Part shown: in pieces, positions 7,896 to 17,058 of the stretch | Layout: every line of letters begins with the position of its first letter | How positions within the stretch are numbered: the first letter of the stretch is position 1 | Source of the DNA: Exiguobacterium sp. Helios | GTDB taxonomy: Bacteria; Bacillota; Bacilli; Exiguobacteriales; Exiguobacteriaceae | Reading direction: 5' to 3' | DNA length: 64,000 nucleotides | NCBI RefSeq assembly: GCF_014524545.1 | Contig: NZ_CP053557.1 | Coordinates: forward strand, 2,815,501-2,879,500 | Notes under the pieces: model-generated | Databases searched by the model: none | Told to the model about the DNA's origin: nothing | The model's input: the letters and a program-made list of their open reading frames with translations, nothing else | Program-made: the position numbers and the translations under genes

Positions 7896-9226
7896 AAATG
7901 CACCCCTTCCGGTTTTTCCGCCGGTTCCAGCATCCCTTTGATATCGATGACGATTCCGCGACCGACTTTGAGCAGATGTTGCGCCAGCAGCCAGTTGCCT
8001 TCGACATATTCTTCGTGCGAGACGGCGAAGATGACGACGTCGGCGGGTTTCAAGTCTGCCATATCAACTAAATCGATTCCGTATTCGCGTTTGGCATCTC
8101 CTTTTTCGACAAGGCGGTCCGTCACCTGGACTTCGATACCGAATTCTTCGATTTCCTTGACGAGGTTCGCGACTTTCGAGTTCCGGATATCGCTGACGTT
8201 TTCCTTGAACGATAGACCGAGGACCGTCACCCGCGCACCGAGAACCGGCATGTTTTGTTTGATCAGATTTTTTACGAGCGAGGTGGCGATGAAACGTCCC
8301 ATCGTATCGTTGATCCGGCGTCCGGCCAGGATGACTTCCGGATGGTAACCGAGCGACTCGGCCTTCATCGTCAAGTAGAACGGATCAACCCCGATGCAAT
8401 GACCACCGACGAGTCCCGGACGGAACGGTAAGAAGTTCCACTTCGTTCCGGCGGCTTCGAGAACCTCAAGCGTATCGATGTTCATCCGGTCGAAGATGAT
8501 CGCCAGTTCGTTCATTAGCGCGATGTTCAAGTCGCGTTGCGTGTTCTCGATGATTTTTGCCGCCTCGGCGACTTTGATCGAGGACGCCCGGTGGACGCCG
8601 GCTTCGACGACCGCTTCGTAGACTTCAGCAACGATATCGAGTGTTTCTTGATTTTGGGCTGAGACGATTTTTTTGATCGTCTTGAATGTATGCTCATGAT
8701 CACCGGGATTGATCCGCTCCGGCGAGTAACCGACGAAGAAGTCGATCCCGGCCCGCAGACCGGATGCTTCTTCAAGGACCGGAATACAATCTTCCTCCGT
8801 CGCTCCCGGATAGACCGTCGACTCGTAGACGACGATATCGCCTTTGTTGAGTTGGCGTCCGACGAGGTGTGAAGCGCGCAGAAGCGGTGTCAAATCCGGT
8901 TGATTTTGGGCGTTGATCGGTGTCGGGACGGCGATGATGATGAAATCACTCACACCAAGTGCTGTTGCGTCCGTCACGTATTCGACGTCGGCATTTTTGA
9001 GGACGAACGGACTGAGTTCAAGCGTTGCGTCGATGCCCTCTTTCAGTTCGGCGACCCGCTGTTCTTTGATGTCAAAGCCGACGACTTCCGTTTTTTCGCC
9101 AAAGGCGACGGCGACGGGAAGACCGACATATCCGAGACCGACGACGGCAATCGAACGGTTGGCGATGGGGAGTGATCGTGTTTCGGCTGCTGTCGTATCT
9201 ACGATGTGTTTGACTGCCTTGTTCAT
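7883..9226 (-). CDS. Nucleotide-sugar 6-dehydrogenase (WecC/TviB/VipA type)
   Basis: NAD-dependent four-electron dehydrogenase of 447 residues that oxidises C6 of a UDP-hexose or UDP-HexNAc to a uronic acid. The N-terminal NAD site is G30-L-G32-Y-V-G35, the central family motif is VYESTVYPGAT, and the active-site cysteine C277 sits in GGHCIGVDP. The sequence style (VVGLGYVGLP, DFFVGYSPERINPGD) is that of the Vi antigen enzyme TviB or WecC rather than of Ugd, so UDP-GlcNAc or UDP-ManNAc is a likelier substrate than UDP-glucose. It lies beside a CapI-like epimerase, which suits production of a uronic acid. Ribosome binding site AGGAGGA. Confidence 0.88.
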   Translation of the reverse strand: MNKAVKHIVDTTAAETRSLPIANRSIAVVGLGYVGLPVAVAFGEKTEVVGFDIKEQRVAELKEGIDATLELSPFVLKNADVEYVTDATALGVSDFIIIAVPTPINAQNQPDLTPLLRASHLVGRQLNKGDIVVYESTVYPGATEEDCIPVLEEASGLRAGIDFFVGYSPERINPGDHEHTFKTIKKIVSAQNQETLDIVAEVYEAVVEAGVHRASSIKVAEAAKIIENTQRDLNIALMNELAIIFDRMNIDTLEVLEAAGTKWNFLPFRPGLVGGHCIGVDPFYLTMKAESLGYHPEVILAGRRINDTMGRFIATSLVKNLIKQNMPVLGARVTVLGLSFKENVSDIRNSKVANLVKEIEEFGIEVQVTDRLVEKGDAKREYGIDLVDMADLKPADVVIFAVSHEEYVEGNWLLAQHLLKVGRGIVIDIKGMLEPAEKPEGVHLWRL

Positions 9227-9238
9227 GATGGATTCCTC

Positions 9239-10588
9239 CTATTTCATCGACTGTTTGACAATCAGTGTTTTTCCATTCGGTTCCTGCTTCATCTGCCGGA
9301 CCGGCTCGAGGGTGACCTGCATCGACGATCCGAGGAGTTTCTGCATCTCCCGCAACAGGATTTTTTCATGTTTCGGCACGAACCGCTGCTCGTCGGGAAT
9401 GTAACGGAGCGTCACATGATTCAGCGCATGTTGTTCCACCTGGAGGCGTAAGACCGAGTTCGGCAGTTCCCGGGCGATCGTCGTGATGTCGCCTTCAAAA
9501 ACCTTGCCGCGTTTCTCGCTGACGATATAACTCGTTCCCCGCCCGTCAATCGACTCGATGATCGGACCGTTCAGTCCGCAGGTGCAAGCCTCTTGTCCGA
9601 GTGTCATCCGGTCGCCGATCCGGTACCGGACGAGCGGTGTCCCGCGGGTCGTAAAACATGTGACGACGACTTCTCCCCTGTCCCCATACGGTTCGATGAT
9701 GCCGGTTTCGTGATGGAGATGGAGTTTGTGTTCCCGGCATTCCGAGATGATCGGTGCCCCTTCCGATGAACCGTATTGGTCAAAAACCGGCGCTTGAAAC
9801 GCCTCTTCGATTAACCGGCGCATCTCCGGCGTCACTGTTTCCGATGTTGGGAAAATCGCGATCAGCGGAAAGTCGAGCCGTAACTCATGTTTCAGCAGAT
9901 ATAAGGCAATCTCCAGCATCGCGGTTGGTGTGCCGTCGAGTGCCGCCGGCCGAAACCGGTTCAACTCTTCGATATAAGCCGGAAAATTTTCTTCTTTCAT
10001 ATGAAAGATTGATAATAACAACTGATTGAGTGGTCGGTTCTTCCGCCAAAAGATCGGTTTTTTCTGATCGATCGCGGTTAACGTCCGCCCGGTGAAGCTC
10101 GCGCGTCGCATCCCGGAATGAAAGCCGTGCAATTCCTTGAAGTAATCGAGATGCGCCATCCGTTCCTGAACGTCTTCCCGCATGAAGGCGACTTGGAGGG
10201 ATTTCCCGCTCGTCCCGCCGGTCCGGCCGCGAACCGGCGCGTCCACTTCCGACATGAAGGATTCGTTTTGTTGCCGTAATGTTTCTTTCTCAAGGATCGG
10301 AATCGTCTGTAACTGGTCGATTGACGTGAACGGAAGACGGATATCGTGCTCCCGAAACAGTTTCCGGTAATAAGGTGTATGTTCCTGGATGAACAGGAGA
10401 AACGTATTCAGCCGTTCCAGCTGTTCGATCCGGTAATCGACTGTCCGGTCTTTAACCCGTAGTTCTTGAATTTTTTTCTCATATCCCGGACCGTAGCGTT
10501 CCTGCATCAGCTTTTTTCCGTACATGGATGTCAAAATATTCTGAATAAATATCGGAGAGTTATAGTAAATCTCTTCTTTAAGCGCCAT
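9239..10588 (-). CDS. CapK / phenylacetate-CoA ligase-like AMP-binding protein
   Basis: Adenylate-forming protein of 449 residues resembling PaaK and CapK. Seen are the ATP-loop GRTGGTSGKSL (121-131), the SSEGAP motif in the YGSSEGAPI region, RYRIGDRM, and a short cysteine pair segment CTCGLNGP typical of the CapK branch. PaaK activates phenylacetate as the CoA thioester; CapK-type proteins occur in polysaccharide clusters but their reaction is poorly defined. In this operon it could activate an acyl group for transfer to a sugar, with the FemAB-like protein as acyltransferase. That pairing is an inference. It overlaps the upstream epimerase gene by 11 bases. Confidence 0.8.
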   Translation of the reverse strand: MALKEEIYYNSPIFIQNILTSMYGKKLMQERYGPGYEKKIQELRVKDRTVDYRIEQLERLNTFLLFIQEHTPYYRKLFREHDIRLPFTSIDQLQTIPILEKETLRQQNESFMSEVDAPVRGRTGGTSGKSLQVAFMREDVQERMAHLDYFKELHGFHSGMRRASFTGRTLTAIDQKKPIFWRKNRPLNQLLLSIFHMKEENFPAYIEELNRFRPAALDGTPTAMLEIALYLLKHELRLDFPLIAIFPTSETVTPEMRRLIEEAFQAPVFDQYGSSEGAPIISECREHKLHLHHETGIIEPYGDRGEVVVTCFTTRGTPLVRYRIGDRMTLGQEACTCGLNGPIIESIDGRGTSYIVSEKRGKVFEGDITTIARELPNSVLRLQVEQHALNHVTLRYIPDEQRFVPKHEKILLREMQKLLGSSMQVTLEPVRQMKQEPNGKTLIVKQSMK

Positions 10589-11615
10589 CCTGGACTTCCT
10601 CCTTCAGCCGGTAATGCTGTTCGTACCAGTCGATGAATGCATGGACACCTGCTTCAATCGTCGTTTGCGGCCGGTAACCAATCGTCTCGAATAACGATTC
10701 AACATCAGCAAAACTTTCGGGAACATCTCCTGCCTGAAGCGGCATTTCGTGTTTGATGGCTTTTTTACCAAGTCGCTCTTCAATCAAGGCGACGAATTCG
10801 TTCAGCCGGATCGGGCTGTGACTGCCGATATTAAAGACACGGTACGGAACATTGCTGCGGTCAGGCAACGGATTTTCCTGATCAAACGCCGAATCGGCAA
10901 CCGGTTCCGTCTGCATCAACCGGTAGATGCTTTCGATGATGTCGTCAACGTAGGTGAAATCCCGTCCCATCTCCCCGTAGTTGTAAAGATCAATCGGTTG
11001 TCCTTTCGCAATCGCTTCCGTGAACTTGAACAAGGCCATATCCGGCCGTCCCCATGGTCCGTAGACGCTGAAGAACCGAAGCCCGGTCGTCTTGATGCCG
11101 TAAAGACTGCTGTACGTATGCGCCATCAGCTCATTCGCTTTTTTAGAAGCCGCATAGAGACTGAGCGGATGATCGACGGCATCCGTCGTTGCGAACGGCA
11201 TCTTCGTATTCGATCCGTAGACGGAACTTGAAGAGGCATAAATCAATTGTTCAACCGGATAGTGCCGGCAGGCTTCGAGGATGGACAGGAAACCGACGAT
11301 GTTCGATGTGATGTAGACGTCGGGACGATCGATGCTGTACCGGACGCCGGCTTGAGCCGCTAAATGGAGCACCAGGTCAATCTGTTCCGTCTCGAAAATC
11401 CGACTGATTGTCGCCGCATCTTCGAGTGACACCCGGTAAAACGTATACCGATTCGGATCCAGTTCCATCAGGCGGGCTTCTTTCAGTGACGGATCATAAT
11501 AATCATTGACTTCATCCAGTCCGATCACCCGGTACCCTTCCGCCATAAAGCGATGTGCCGCATGAAATCCAATGAATCCTGCAATCCCGGTAATTAAAAT
11601 CGTCTTATTCTGCAC
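10578..11615 (-). CDS. NAD-dependent UDP-uronate 4-epimerase (CapI-like)
   Basis: Extended short-chain dehydrogenase/reductase of 345 residues. The NAD site is G10-I-A-G13-F-I-G16; the signature DEVNDYYDPSLKEARL region, ASSSSVYGSN and the YAASKK catalytic pair are those of UDP-glucuronate/UDP-GlcNAcA 4-epimerases (CapI). It would convert the product of the neighbouring UDP-sugar dehydrogenase into its galacto isomer. I chose the GTG start at 11615, which follows GAGGAGG by nine bases; the longer reading frame upstream has no ribosome binding site. The start lies inside the end of the membrane protein gene before it. Confidence 0.87.
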   Translation of the reverse strand: MQNKTILITGIAGFIGFHAAHRFMAEGYRVIGLDEVNDYYDPSLKEARLMELDPNRYTFYRVSLEDAATISRIFETEQIDLVLHLAAQAGVRYSIDRPDVYITSNIVGFLSILEACRHYPVEQLIYASSSSVYGSNTKMPFATTDAVDHPLSLYAASKKANELMAHTYSSLYGIKTTGLRFFSVYGPWGRPDMALFKFTEAIAKGQPIDLYNYGEMGRDFTYVDDIIESIYRLMQTEPVADSAFDQENPLPDRSNVPYRVFNIGSHSPIRLNEFVALIEERLGKKAIKHEMPLQAGDVPESFADVESLFETIGYRPQTTIEAGVHAFIDWYEQHYRLKEEVQDGA

Positions 11616-12897
11616 GTTTCTCAACCTCCTCGAAGTGGTGGAGCACTTGATAGCGGATGTAATGAATCGATGTATAAGCAATCAGCAGCATCGGAAACAG
11701 TTTATACCGGTGACGGATTGCTGTTCCGACGTTCCCTGTCCCGAGACCGAAAATGACGGCGTTAACCATGAACAGAATCAGCATGAACAGAAGCACACTG
11801 CCGAGCGGGTGTTGTTTCAAATATTTCAGATGTATCAGTGTCAGACCGCATAACAGGAGATAAAAAGCCGCATCGGCGAAGAAAATCGCGATGTTCATCA
11901 CACTCGACCATTGCCATGGAAACGGCGAGAACAGGAAGTAAATCATCCGCAGTGGTGCGTACAGGACCATGTCGGACGGTCCGGTCACCATCAATCCGTT
12001 CAGATAGGCCGATCCGCCGCGGTCATAACTCATCCCGCTGAACAGCTGTCCGTTTTCAGAGACGTGAGTGAATTTCGCGAACAGCACGTCCTGGAAGCTA
12101 TAGACGATGAACCCGACGATGACAACTTGGACCAGCAACCGCTGTACTTTCGAAGCTTCAAAATCCATCCGTTGCGTCTCGTGATTATAAAAGGAGAAGT
12201 AGACGAGGAGGACCAGAATCCCGATTGCGAGACCCGAATGAAACATCGTACTGATCAAATAACCGAGATAGGCGAAAGTCAGACTCGCCACCGATTTATC
12301 AAGCGTCCAGCGCACCATGTAGTAGAGCGTATAGACGATTCCGAGTGCGACGAGCTGGTCGCGTAAGAGAATCGGTGATAACAACAGGCCCTGGGCAAAG
12401 AAGGCAAACACACCGGTTGCGATCAGGACGTAATGCATCGGCAGTTTCAAAAGCAGCAACGTTTTCGACAGGATGACGATCGAGACGACGCCGAGAATGA
12501 CATTGAAGTACTGGGCGAGCATCCGCTCCGGACCAAACGCAAGATAAAAGATTCCTAAAAATTTGGAGTAACTCCCCCGGACGACTTCGTTGAACATCGT
12601 CGGGTCGGTATAAATCAGCAGTCCTTCGAGATGAAACGCTTCCGTATCGTCACCGCTGTGCGGCGGGAGCCGAAACAGTTCCAAATCAACCAGCATCAAT
12701 GTCAGCCGGATCAGGAACGCCGTCACGAAAATCAGGAACAACGGTGTCGTCTCGGCTTGCCGGAGAAGATAAAACATCAGCAAGACCGAGTTGATGGCAA
12801 GAACGGTTGCGACGTAACCTTCAGAAGTCAAAAAGAGCGGTCGGACCAATTGGCTGAGCAATGCTTCGAGAACGACGACAATCAGAATCGGCCGCAT
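11605..12897 (-). CDS. Polytopic membrane protein, candidate Wzy-type polymerase
   Basis: 430-residue membrane protein with about ten to twelve hydrophobic spans and a larger outward loop in the second half (around SYDRGGSAYLNG). Size, span count and position between flippase and epimerase genes fit a Wzy-like repeat-unit polymerase, a family with little sequence conservation. No glycosyltransferase motif was recognised. ATG 12897 follows AAAGGAGGG by six bases. Its end overlaps the CapI-like gene. Assignment rests on context more than on motifs. Confidence 0.6.
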   Translation of the reverse strand: MRPILIVVVLEALLSQLVRPLFLTSEGYVATVLAINSVLLMFYLLRQAETTPLFLIFVTAFLIRLTLMLVDLELFRLPPHSGDDTEAFHLEGLLIYTDPTMFNEVVRGSYSKFLGIFYLAFGPERMLAQYFNVILGVVSIVILSKTLLLLKLPMHYVLIATGVFAFFAQGLLLSPILLRDQLVALGIVYTLYYMVRWTLDKSVASLTFAYLGYLISTMFHSGLAIGILVLLVYFSFYNHETQRMDFEASKVQRLLVQVVIVGFIVYSFQDVLFAKFTHVSENGQLFSGMSYDRGGSAYLNGLMVTGPSDMVLYAPLRMIYFLFSPFPWQWSSVMNIAIFFADAAFYLLLCGLTLIHLKYLKQHPLGSVLLFMLILFMVNAVIFGLGTGNVGTAIRHRYKLFPMLLIAYTSIHYIRYQVLHHFEEVEKRAE

Positions 12898-12910
12898 GCT
12901 TTTCCCTCCT

Positions 12911-14173
12911 TTAGCTGCTTTGTTCAATTGCCAGTGTCAGTTTTCGTGGATAAAGCGAACGATAAAGGGCCGGAATCAATAGCCCGATCTGGGTGACGGC
13001 ACATAATCCGTAAGCTGTCGTCGCTCCGTATAAACCGTACATCGGAATCAGGATGCTGCAGGCGACGATATTGACGATGACACTGCCGAAGATGGCAATC
13101 GTCTGAATCCGGAATTGTTGAAATCCGGTCAACAACGCTTGGATGACGGTCGAATTATAAAAGAAGAGCGAGGCGACCATCATCAGGACGAAAATCGTAT
13201 GGTACTGGACAAACGAGGCGTTGTAGAAAATCGTCAAGCCCCACTTGCCGAAGAAAATCGACCCGATGATCAACAGGATACCGACGGCATTCGTCATGAG
13301 CAGCATCGACCGGGTCAGCTTCCGCAATTCCGGTAAGCTTTGCCGCTCCCCGCTGTCGGAGGAGAAGTTCGGCAGCAAAACGGCGACGAGGGAATGAATG
13401 AACAAGCTGCCAAGAACCAGGAGATACGCGATGCTCGCATAATAACCGAGTTCTTCCGTTCCGATCGCATGTCCGACGAACAGGCGGGGAATGTTGGCAT
13501 TGAGAGCGATCAATAAGGCGACGAATCCGAGCGGGACTGCTTTAAAGAACAATTGCCGTCCCGTTTGATACCGTTCACTCATCTGCTGGTTTTCAAATCC
13601 GTGACCGACACGCCGGACGGTCGGTAAATCGTAAAGAATCAACATGATCAGGTTTCCGGCGACGAGTGCTAAGACGAAGCCGTGGATCGAATGGGTCGTA
13701 AAAAGAATCAAGGCCGCACCTGAGACGTTGACGAGACTGCGGAAAATCTTGGATAAGGCGACTTCCTTGAACGCCATATGTCCTTGGAGAAATCCGTAGG
13801 CGAGATCAGCGAATGATTCCATATACTTGTTCAGGTAAACGAGTAACGTCAGCCAGAGGATATCGGCTTCCCCAAAGAAATAATAGACACCGAGAAGGAC
13901 CAATACTCCGACAGATAATAAGGAAAAGCGGGTCTTGATGAACAAATTGAAGTTTTTTAAGCCTGACCGTTCTGCCGTCAGGATCGTGCTGGCATTTAAC
14001 CAGCAAAACATGACAATCGGAGCGGTTAAAGCGAGCGCGTAATTGAAGTAACCGATGTTGAGTGGTGTGCTCCATTTAATCAGCAGTGTCAAAATCATCC
14101 ACTGATGGAGGGAATAGGCCGTATCTGCAATGAAAATCAGATTAAATCGTGACAGTTGCCGAACAGATTTCAT
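12911..14173 (-). CDS. Oligosaccharide flippase (Wzx-like, MOP superfamily)
   Basis: 420-residue membrane protein with roughly twelve hydrophobic spans, starting with the arrangement common to polysaccharide exporters of the PST/MOP family (short charged N-terminus, then paired helices). It would flip the undecaprenyl-linked repeat unit to the outer face for polymerisation by the downstream membrane protein. Ribosome binding site GGGGGAGA; it sits 12 bases after the CapD-like gene, clearly in the same operon. Confidence 0.85.
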   Translation of the reverse strand: MKSVRQLSRFNLIFIADTAYSLHQWMILTLLIKWSTPLNIGYFNYALALTAPIVMFCWLNASTILTAERSGLKNFNLFIKTRFSLLSVGVLVLLGVYYFFGEADILWLTLLVYLNKYMESFADLAYGFLQGHMAFKEVALSKIFRSLVNVSGAALILFTTHSIHGFVLALVAGNLIMLILYDLPTVRRVGHGFENQQMSERYQTGRQLFFKAVPLGFVALLIALNANIPRLFVGHAIGTEELGYYASIAYLLVLGSLFIHSLVAVLLPNFSSDSGERQSLPELRKLTRSMLLMTNAVGILLIIGSIFFGKWGLTIFYNASFVQYHTIFVLMMVASLFFYNSTVIQALLTGFQQFRIQTIAIFGSVIVNIVACSILIPMYGLYGATTAYGLCAVTQIGLLIPALYRSLYPRKLTLAIEQSS

Positions 14174-14185
14174 CTCGTCTCCCCC

Positions 14186-16057
14186 TCATTCCCGGGCGAT
14201 CCGAATCGCCGGTGGAATCGTCTCCGGCATCATGTCGGTCCGGTTCGTCGCTTCAAGTAGATACGTCCGTAACGCCTGTTCATCATCCAGCGTCAAGGCG
14301 ATGTTCCGTAAATAAGGATCAATGGATCCGAACGGTCGTGTCTTCCCGACGAGAATCTTGTCAAAGACCCGTTCTTCATGTACTTCTTCCGTCGCGAGCA
14401 ACTCTTCGTATAACTTTTCACCTTTTCGGATGCCGCTGTAGACGATTGGAATCTGTTGTTCGGTAAAGCCGCTTAAATGAATCAGGTTCCGGGCGAGCGT
14501 CGTGATGTTGACGGGTTCGCCCATGTCGAGGACAAAGACTTCTCCACCTTCTGCGAGGACGCTTGCTTGAATGACGAGCCGGCTCGCTTCTGGAATCGTC
14601 ATGAAATACCGGGTCATTTTCGGGTCCGTCACCGTAATCGGACCGCCTTTCGCAATCTGGTCCTTAAAGAGCGGAATGACGGAACCCCTGCTCCCTAACA
14701 CGTTGCCGAACCGGACGACAGCGAATGTCGTCTCACTGTTGCGGGCAATCTGCTGGATGGCCATCTCCGCGATTCGTTTCGTCGCTCCCATCACACTGCT
14801 CGGATTAACCGCCTTATCGGTCGAAATCATGACGAATCGCTTGACTCCGGCCGCTTCCGCGGCAAGCGCGACGTTCCGTGTCCCGTAAATGTTATTTTTG
14901 ACCGCTTCACTCGGATTATCTTCCATTAACGGGACATGTTTATGCGCCGCCGCATGGTAGACGAGATCCGGTTTAAAACGTGCCATGACATCCATCATCC
15001 GGTCCGCATCCTGGACATCGGCGATAACGGAGTGGAGCGTGATTCCTTCCGTTACGGCTTCCAGTTCACGCCGAATCAGATAAATGCTGTTTTCTCCATG
15101 ACCGAGTAAAATCAGATGGGCCGGTTTGAATTTAATCAGTTGCCGGCAAATCTCTGAACCGATGGATCCGCCGGCACCGGTTACAAGGACCGTTGCTTGA
15201 CTGACACTTTTTGCAATCTCCGTGATATCGAGTTCCACCGGTTCCCGACCGAGCAGGTCAGCGATCGATACTTCGCGCATCTGATTGACGGAGACCTTGC
15301 CGGAAGCCAGTTCGACAAGCATCGGTAATGTATGGGCTTCGACTTTCGTCTGTTTGATCCGGTTCAGTAAGGCAACCCGGTCCGGATAGGCAAGTGACGG
15401 AATCGCCAGGACGACGGCTTCAATTTTATGTTCTTCAATGATGCATTCGAGCTGGTCAATCGTTCCGATAACCGGGACACCGTGAATCATCATCCCTTTC
15501 AGCTCCGTAAAATCGTCGAGTAATCCAACGACATTAAGGATGTGGGCTTTTTTCTGTTTCAGCTCTTTCGTGATCATCTGCCCCGATGCACCGGCACCGA
15601 TGATCAACGTCCGTTTCCCGAGCGACCGATTTTCACGTTTCAGTTCGAGACTCCGTCCACGGATCAGCAGACGGACGAACAAGATTCCGTTCAGAACCAG
15701 TCCGGTTTGGAGGAAAACGGCGCGTTCGACGGCAAAATCGAACAACGCGTACTCAAGTCCGAGAAGGACGAAGCTGCTCGCAACAACGACGACGAGCAGC
15801 ACACCCAAATCTCGGAGGCTGGCATACCGCCAAATGATTTGATAAAAACGCATCCAGTGGGCGACCAGCGTCAAGGCGACCCATTGAATCAGGGCGATTT
15901 CGATAGCATCCATCAGTTCAAAGTTGGCCGTGAGGTTCAGCGGGTTAAAGAAGTAAAAGGTCACGACCGTCGCAGCAATGATGATTGAGGCATCGATCAG
16001 CCGCAGTAGACCGATTTTCATATGCCGGCGATATTGCTGAAATGGCGGGGCTTGCAT
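14186..16057 (-). CDS. Membrane-bound nucleotide-sugar 4,6-dehydratase (CapD/EpsC family)
   Basis: 623 residues: four N-terminal membrane helices (about 15-125), a first Rossmann domain (TLIIGAGASGQ, about 150), then the polysaccharide-biosynthesis SDR domain with VLVTGAGGSIGSEIC, AAHKHVPLM, STDKAVNP, the M-x-x-x-K catalytic motif MGATKR, and RFGNVLGSRGSV. Family members (EpsC, PglF, WbpM) convert UDP-GlcNAc to UDP-4-keto-6-deoxy-sugar at the membrane. The product would feed the DegT-type aminotransferase at the other end of the operon. A close paralogue (61.2-63.0 kb) lies in the second cluster. Ribosome binding site GGAGGAG. Confidence 0.93.
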   Translation of the reverse strand: MQAPPFQQYRRHMKIGLLRLIDASIIIAATVVTFYFFNPLNLTANFELMDAIEIALIQWVALTLVAHWMRFYQIIWRYASLRDLGVLLVVVVASSFVLLGLEYALFDFAVERAVFLQTGLVLNGILFVRLLIRGRSLELKRENRSLGKRTLIIGAGASGQMITKELKQKKAHILNVVGLLDDFTELKGMMIHGVPVIGTIDQLECIIEEHKIEAVVLAIPSLAYPDRVALLNRIKQTKVEAHTLPMLVELASGKVSVNQMREVSIADLLGREPVELDITEIAKSVSQATVLVTGAGGSIGSEICRQLIKFKPAHLILLGHGENSIYLIRRELEAVTEGITLHSVIADVQDADRMMDVMARFKPDLVYHAAAHKHVPLMEDNPSEAVKNNIYGTRNVALAAEAAGVKRFVMISTDKAVNPSSVMGATKRIAEMAIQQIARNSETTFAVVRFGNVLGSRGSVIPLFKDQIAKGGPITVTDPKMTRYFMTIPEASRLVIQASVLAEGGEVFVLDMGEPVNITTLARNLIHLSGFTEQQIPIVYSGIRKGEKLYEELLATEEVHEERVFDKILVGKTRPFGSIDPYLRNIALTLDDEQALRTYLLEATNRTDMMPETIPPAIRIARE

Positions 16058-16079
16058 GATCGGCTCCTCCTTTCTTCAA

Positions 16080-16730
16080 TCAAGAACGGCTGGGATGACT
16101 GACAGCTTGCGGGTAAGACGTCTCTTTTGTTTCTTCAACGACTGACTTTTTTCCGAGCGCCCGGGAATAGACGATCAATAATCCGAAGAGGAGTCCGAGA
16201 ATCCCGCCGATTGCGGTATTCATCAGAATGTTCGGCGAGACCGGTTTCGTTGGAATCCGGGCTGTCGAGAAGACTTCCGTGCTGCTTGTTTTGATCAGTT
16301 GCGGCACATAATCCTGGAAGACTTCCGTCATCGTATTCGCCTGGATTGCGGCTTGTTCTGCCGATCGATCCGTGACCGATAAGGCGATGACTTGGGAGTC
16401 CAGGTTACTGGCAACGGTCAGACGATCCGTCAAATCAAAGATCCGTTTATCCGTGACGTCCATCTTTTGAGCGACCTGATCAATGACTTCAGGGCTTCTT
16501 AAAATATCTTGGTAGGTACTGACAAGCGTCGTCGTCGATGTCGCTTCCGCATCCTGTTGCGGGACGACAAGGATATAGGCAGTCGCTTCATACGTCGGTG
16601 GAATGACATAGGTGCTGACTGCATATCCGGCACCCGCTAAGAGAAGAGTCAGTAAGCAGAGTACCCACCACCCTTTCTTTAATGTCATCACATGGTCACC
16701 GAATGTCTTTTTTTGATGGATGGAATTCAC
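16080..16730 (-). CDS. Wzz/capsule chain-length determinant (CapA/EpsA-like)
   Basis: 216-residue protein with two membrane segments (about 20-40 and 168-190) bracketing an extracytoplasmic Wzz domain. The proline-rich stretch before the second span (TARIPTKPVSPN) is typical of the family. It regulates polymer length and, in Gram-positives, normally activates a partner tyrosine kinase. I chose the GTG at 16730, six bases after AGAGGTG; the in-frame ATG further upstream lacks such a site. It is the first gene of the large operon. No BY-kinase or phosphatase gene follows, which is unusual for a Bacillus-type eps operon. Confidence 0.85.
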   Translation of the reverse strand: MNSIHQKKTFGDHVMTLKKGWWVLCLLTLLLAGAGYAVSTYVIPPTYEATAYILVVPQQDAEATSTTTLVSTYQDILRSPEVIDQVAQKMDVTDKRIFDLTDRLTVASNLDSQVIALSVTDRSAEQAAIQANTMTEVFQDYVPQLIKTSSTEVFSTARIPTKPVSPNILMNTAIGGILGLLFGLLIVYSRALGKKSVVEETKETSYPQAVSHPSRS

Positions 16731-17058
16731 ATGGTTCACCTCTTTCTCGCTACCTGACATGTTGGATGGACACTGGTTATGGTTACACCTTATTTCCAAA
16801 CGACTGCCAAAACAATTAGAGCTTGGTGGAAATGATTATATTTTTTTGAGGAGTCATCATGCTTCGGTATCGTTAGTTCATCGAAAAAGATTGATTCACA
16901 AAAAAAAGACGATTCACAAAAAAATGATCGCCATTTTTTCAAAATCATCCGTGAAAACTGCATGAATTTTAGTAAATGAAGGGTAAATACCAATTTGATG
17001 ATTAAAATACTGAAAATTCGGTAATAAGTCCTATATGAAGGGTGGATAGATACTAGTA
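16731..17058. promoter_or_regulatory. Divergent intergenic region controlling the first exopolysaccharide operon
   Basis: 328 bases without a gene. On the minus strand a perfect -10 TATAAT is read at 16840-16835, which would give a leader of about 100 bases; its -35 is not convincing. Two direct copies of GATTCACAAAAAAA begin at 16893 and 16911 (18-base period), upstream of that promoter and possible binding sites. For the plus-strand gene I see only a GGGTGG ribosome binding site and no clear promoter. Confidence 0.4.

Noticed and set aside
10749-13336. Several long plus-strand frames opposite the exopolysaccharide genes
   Set aside because: They are antisense shadows of well-supported genes, rich in Arg/His/Asp as expected of reverse-complement reading; no ribosome binding sites.
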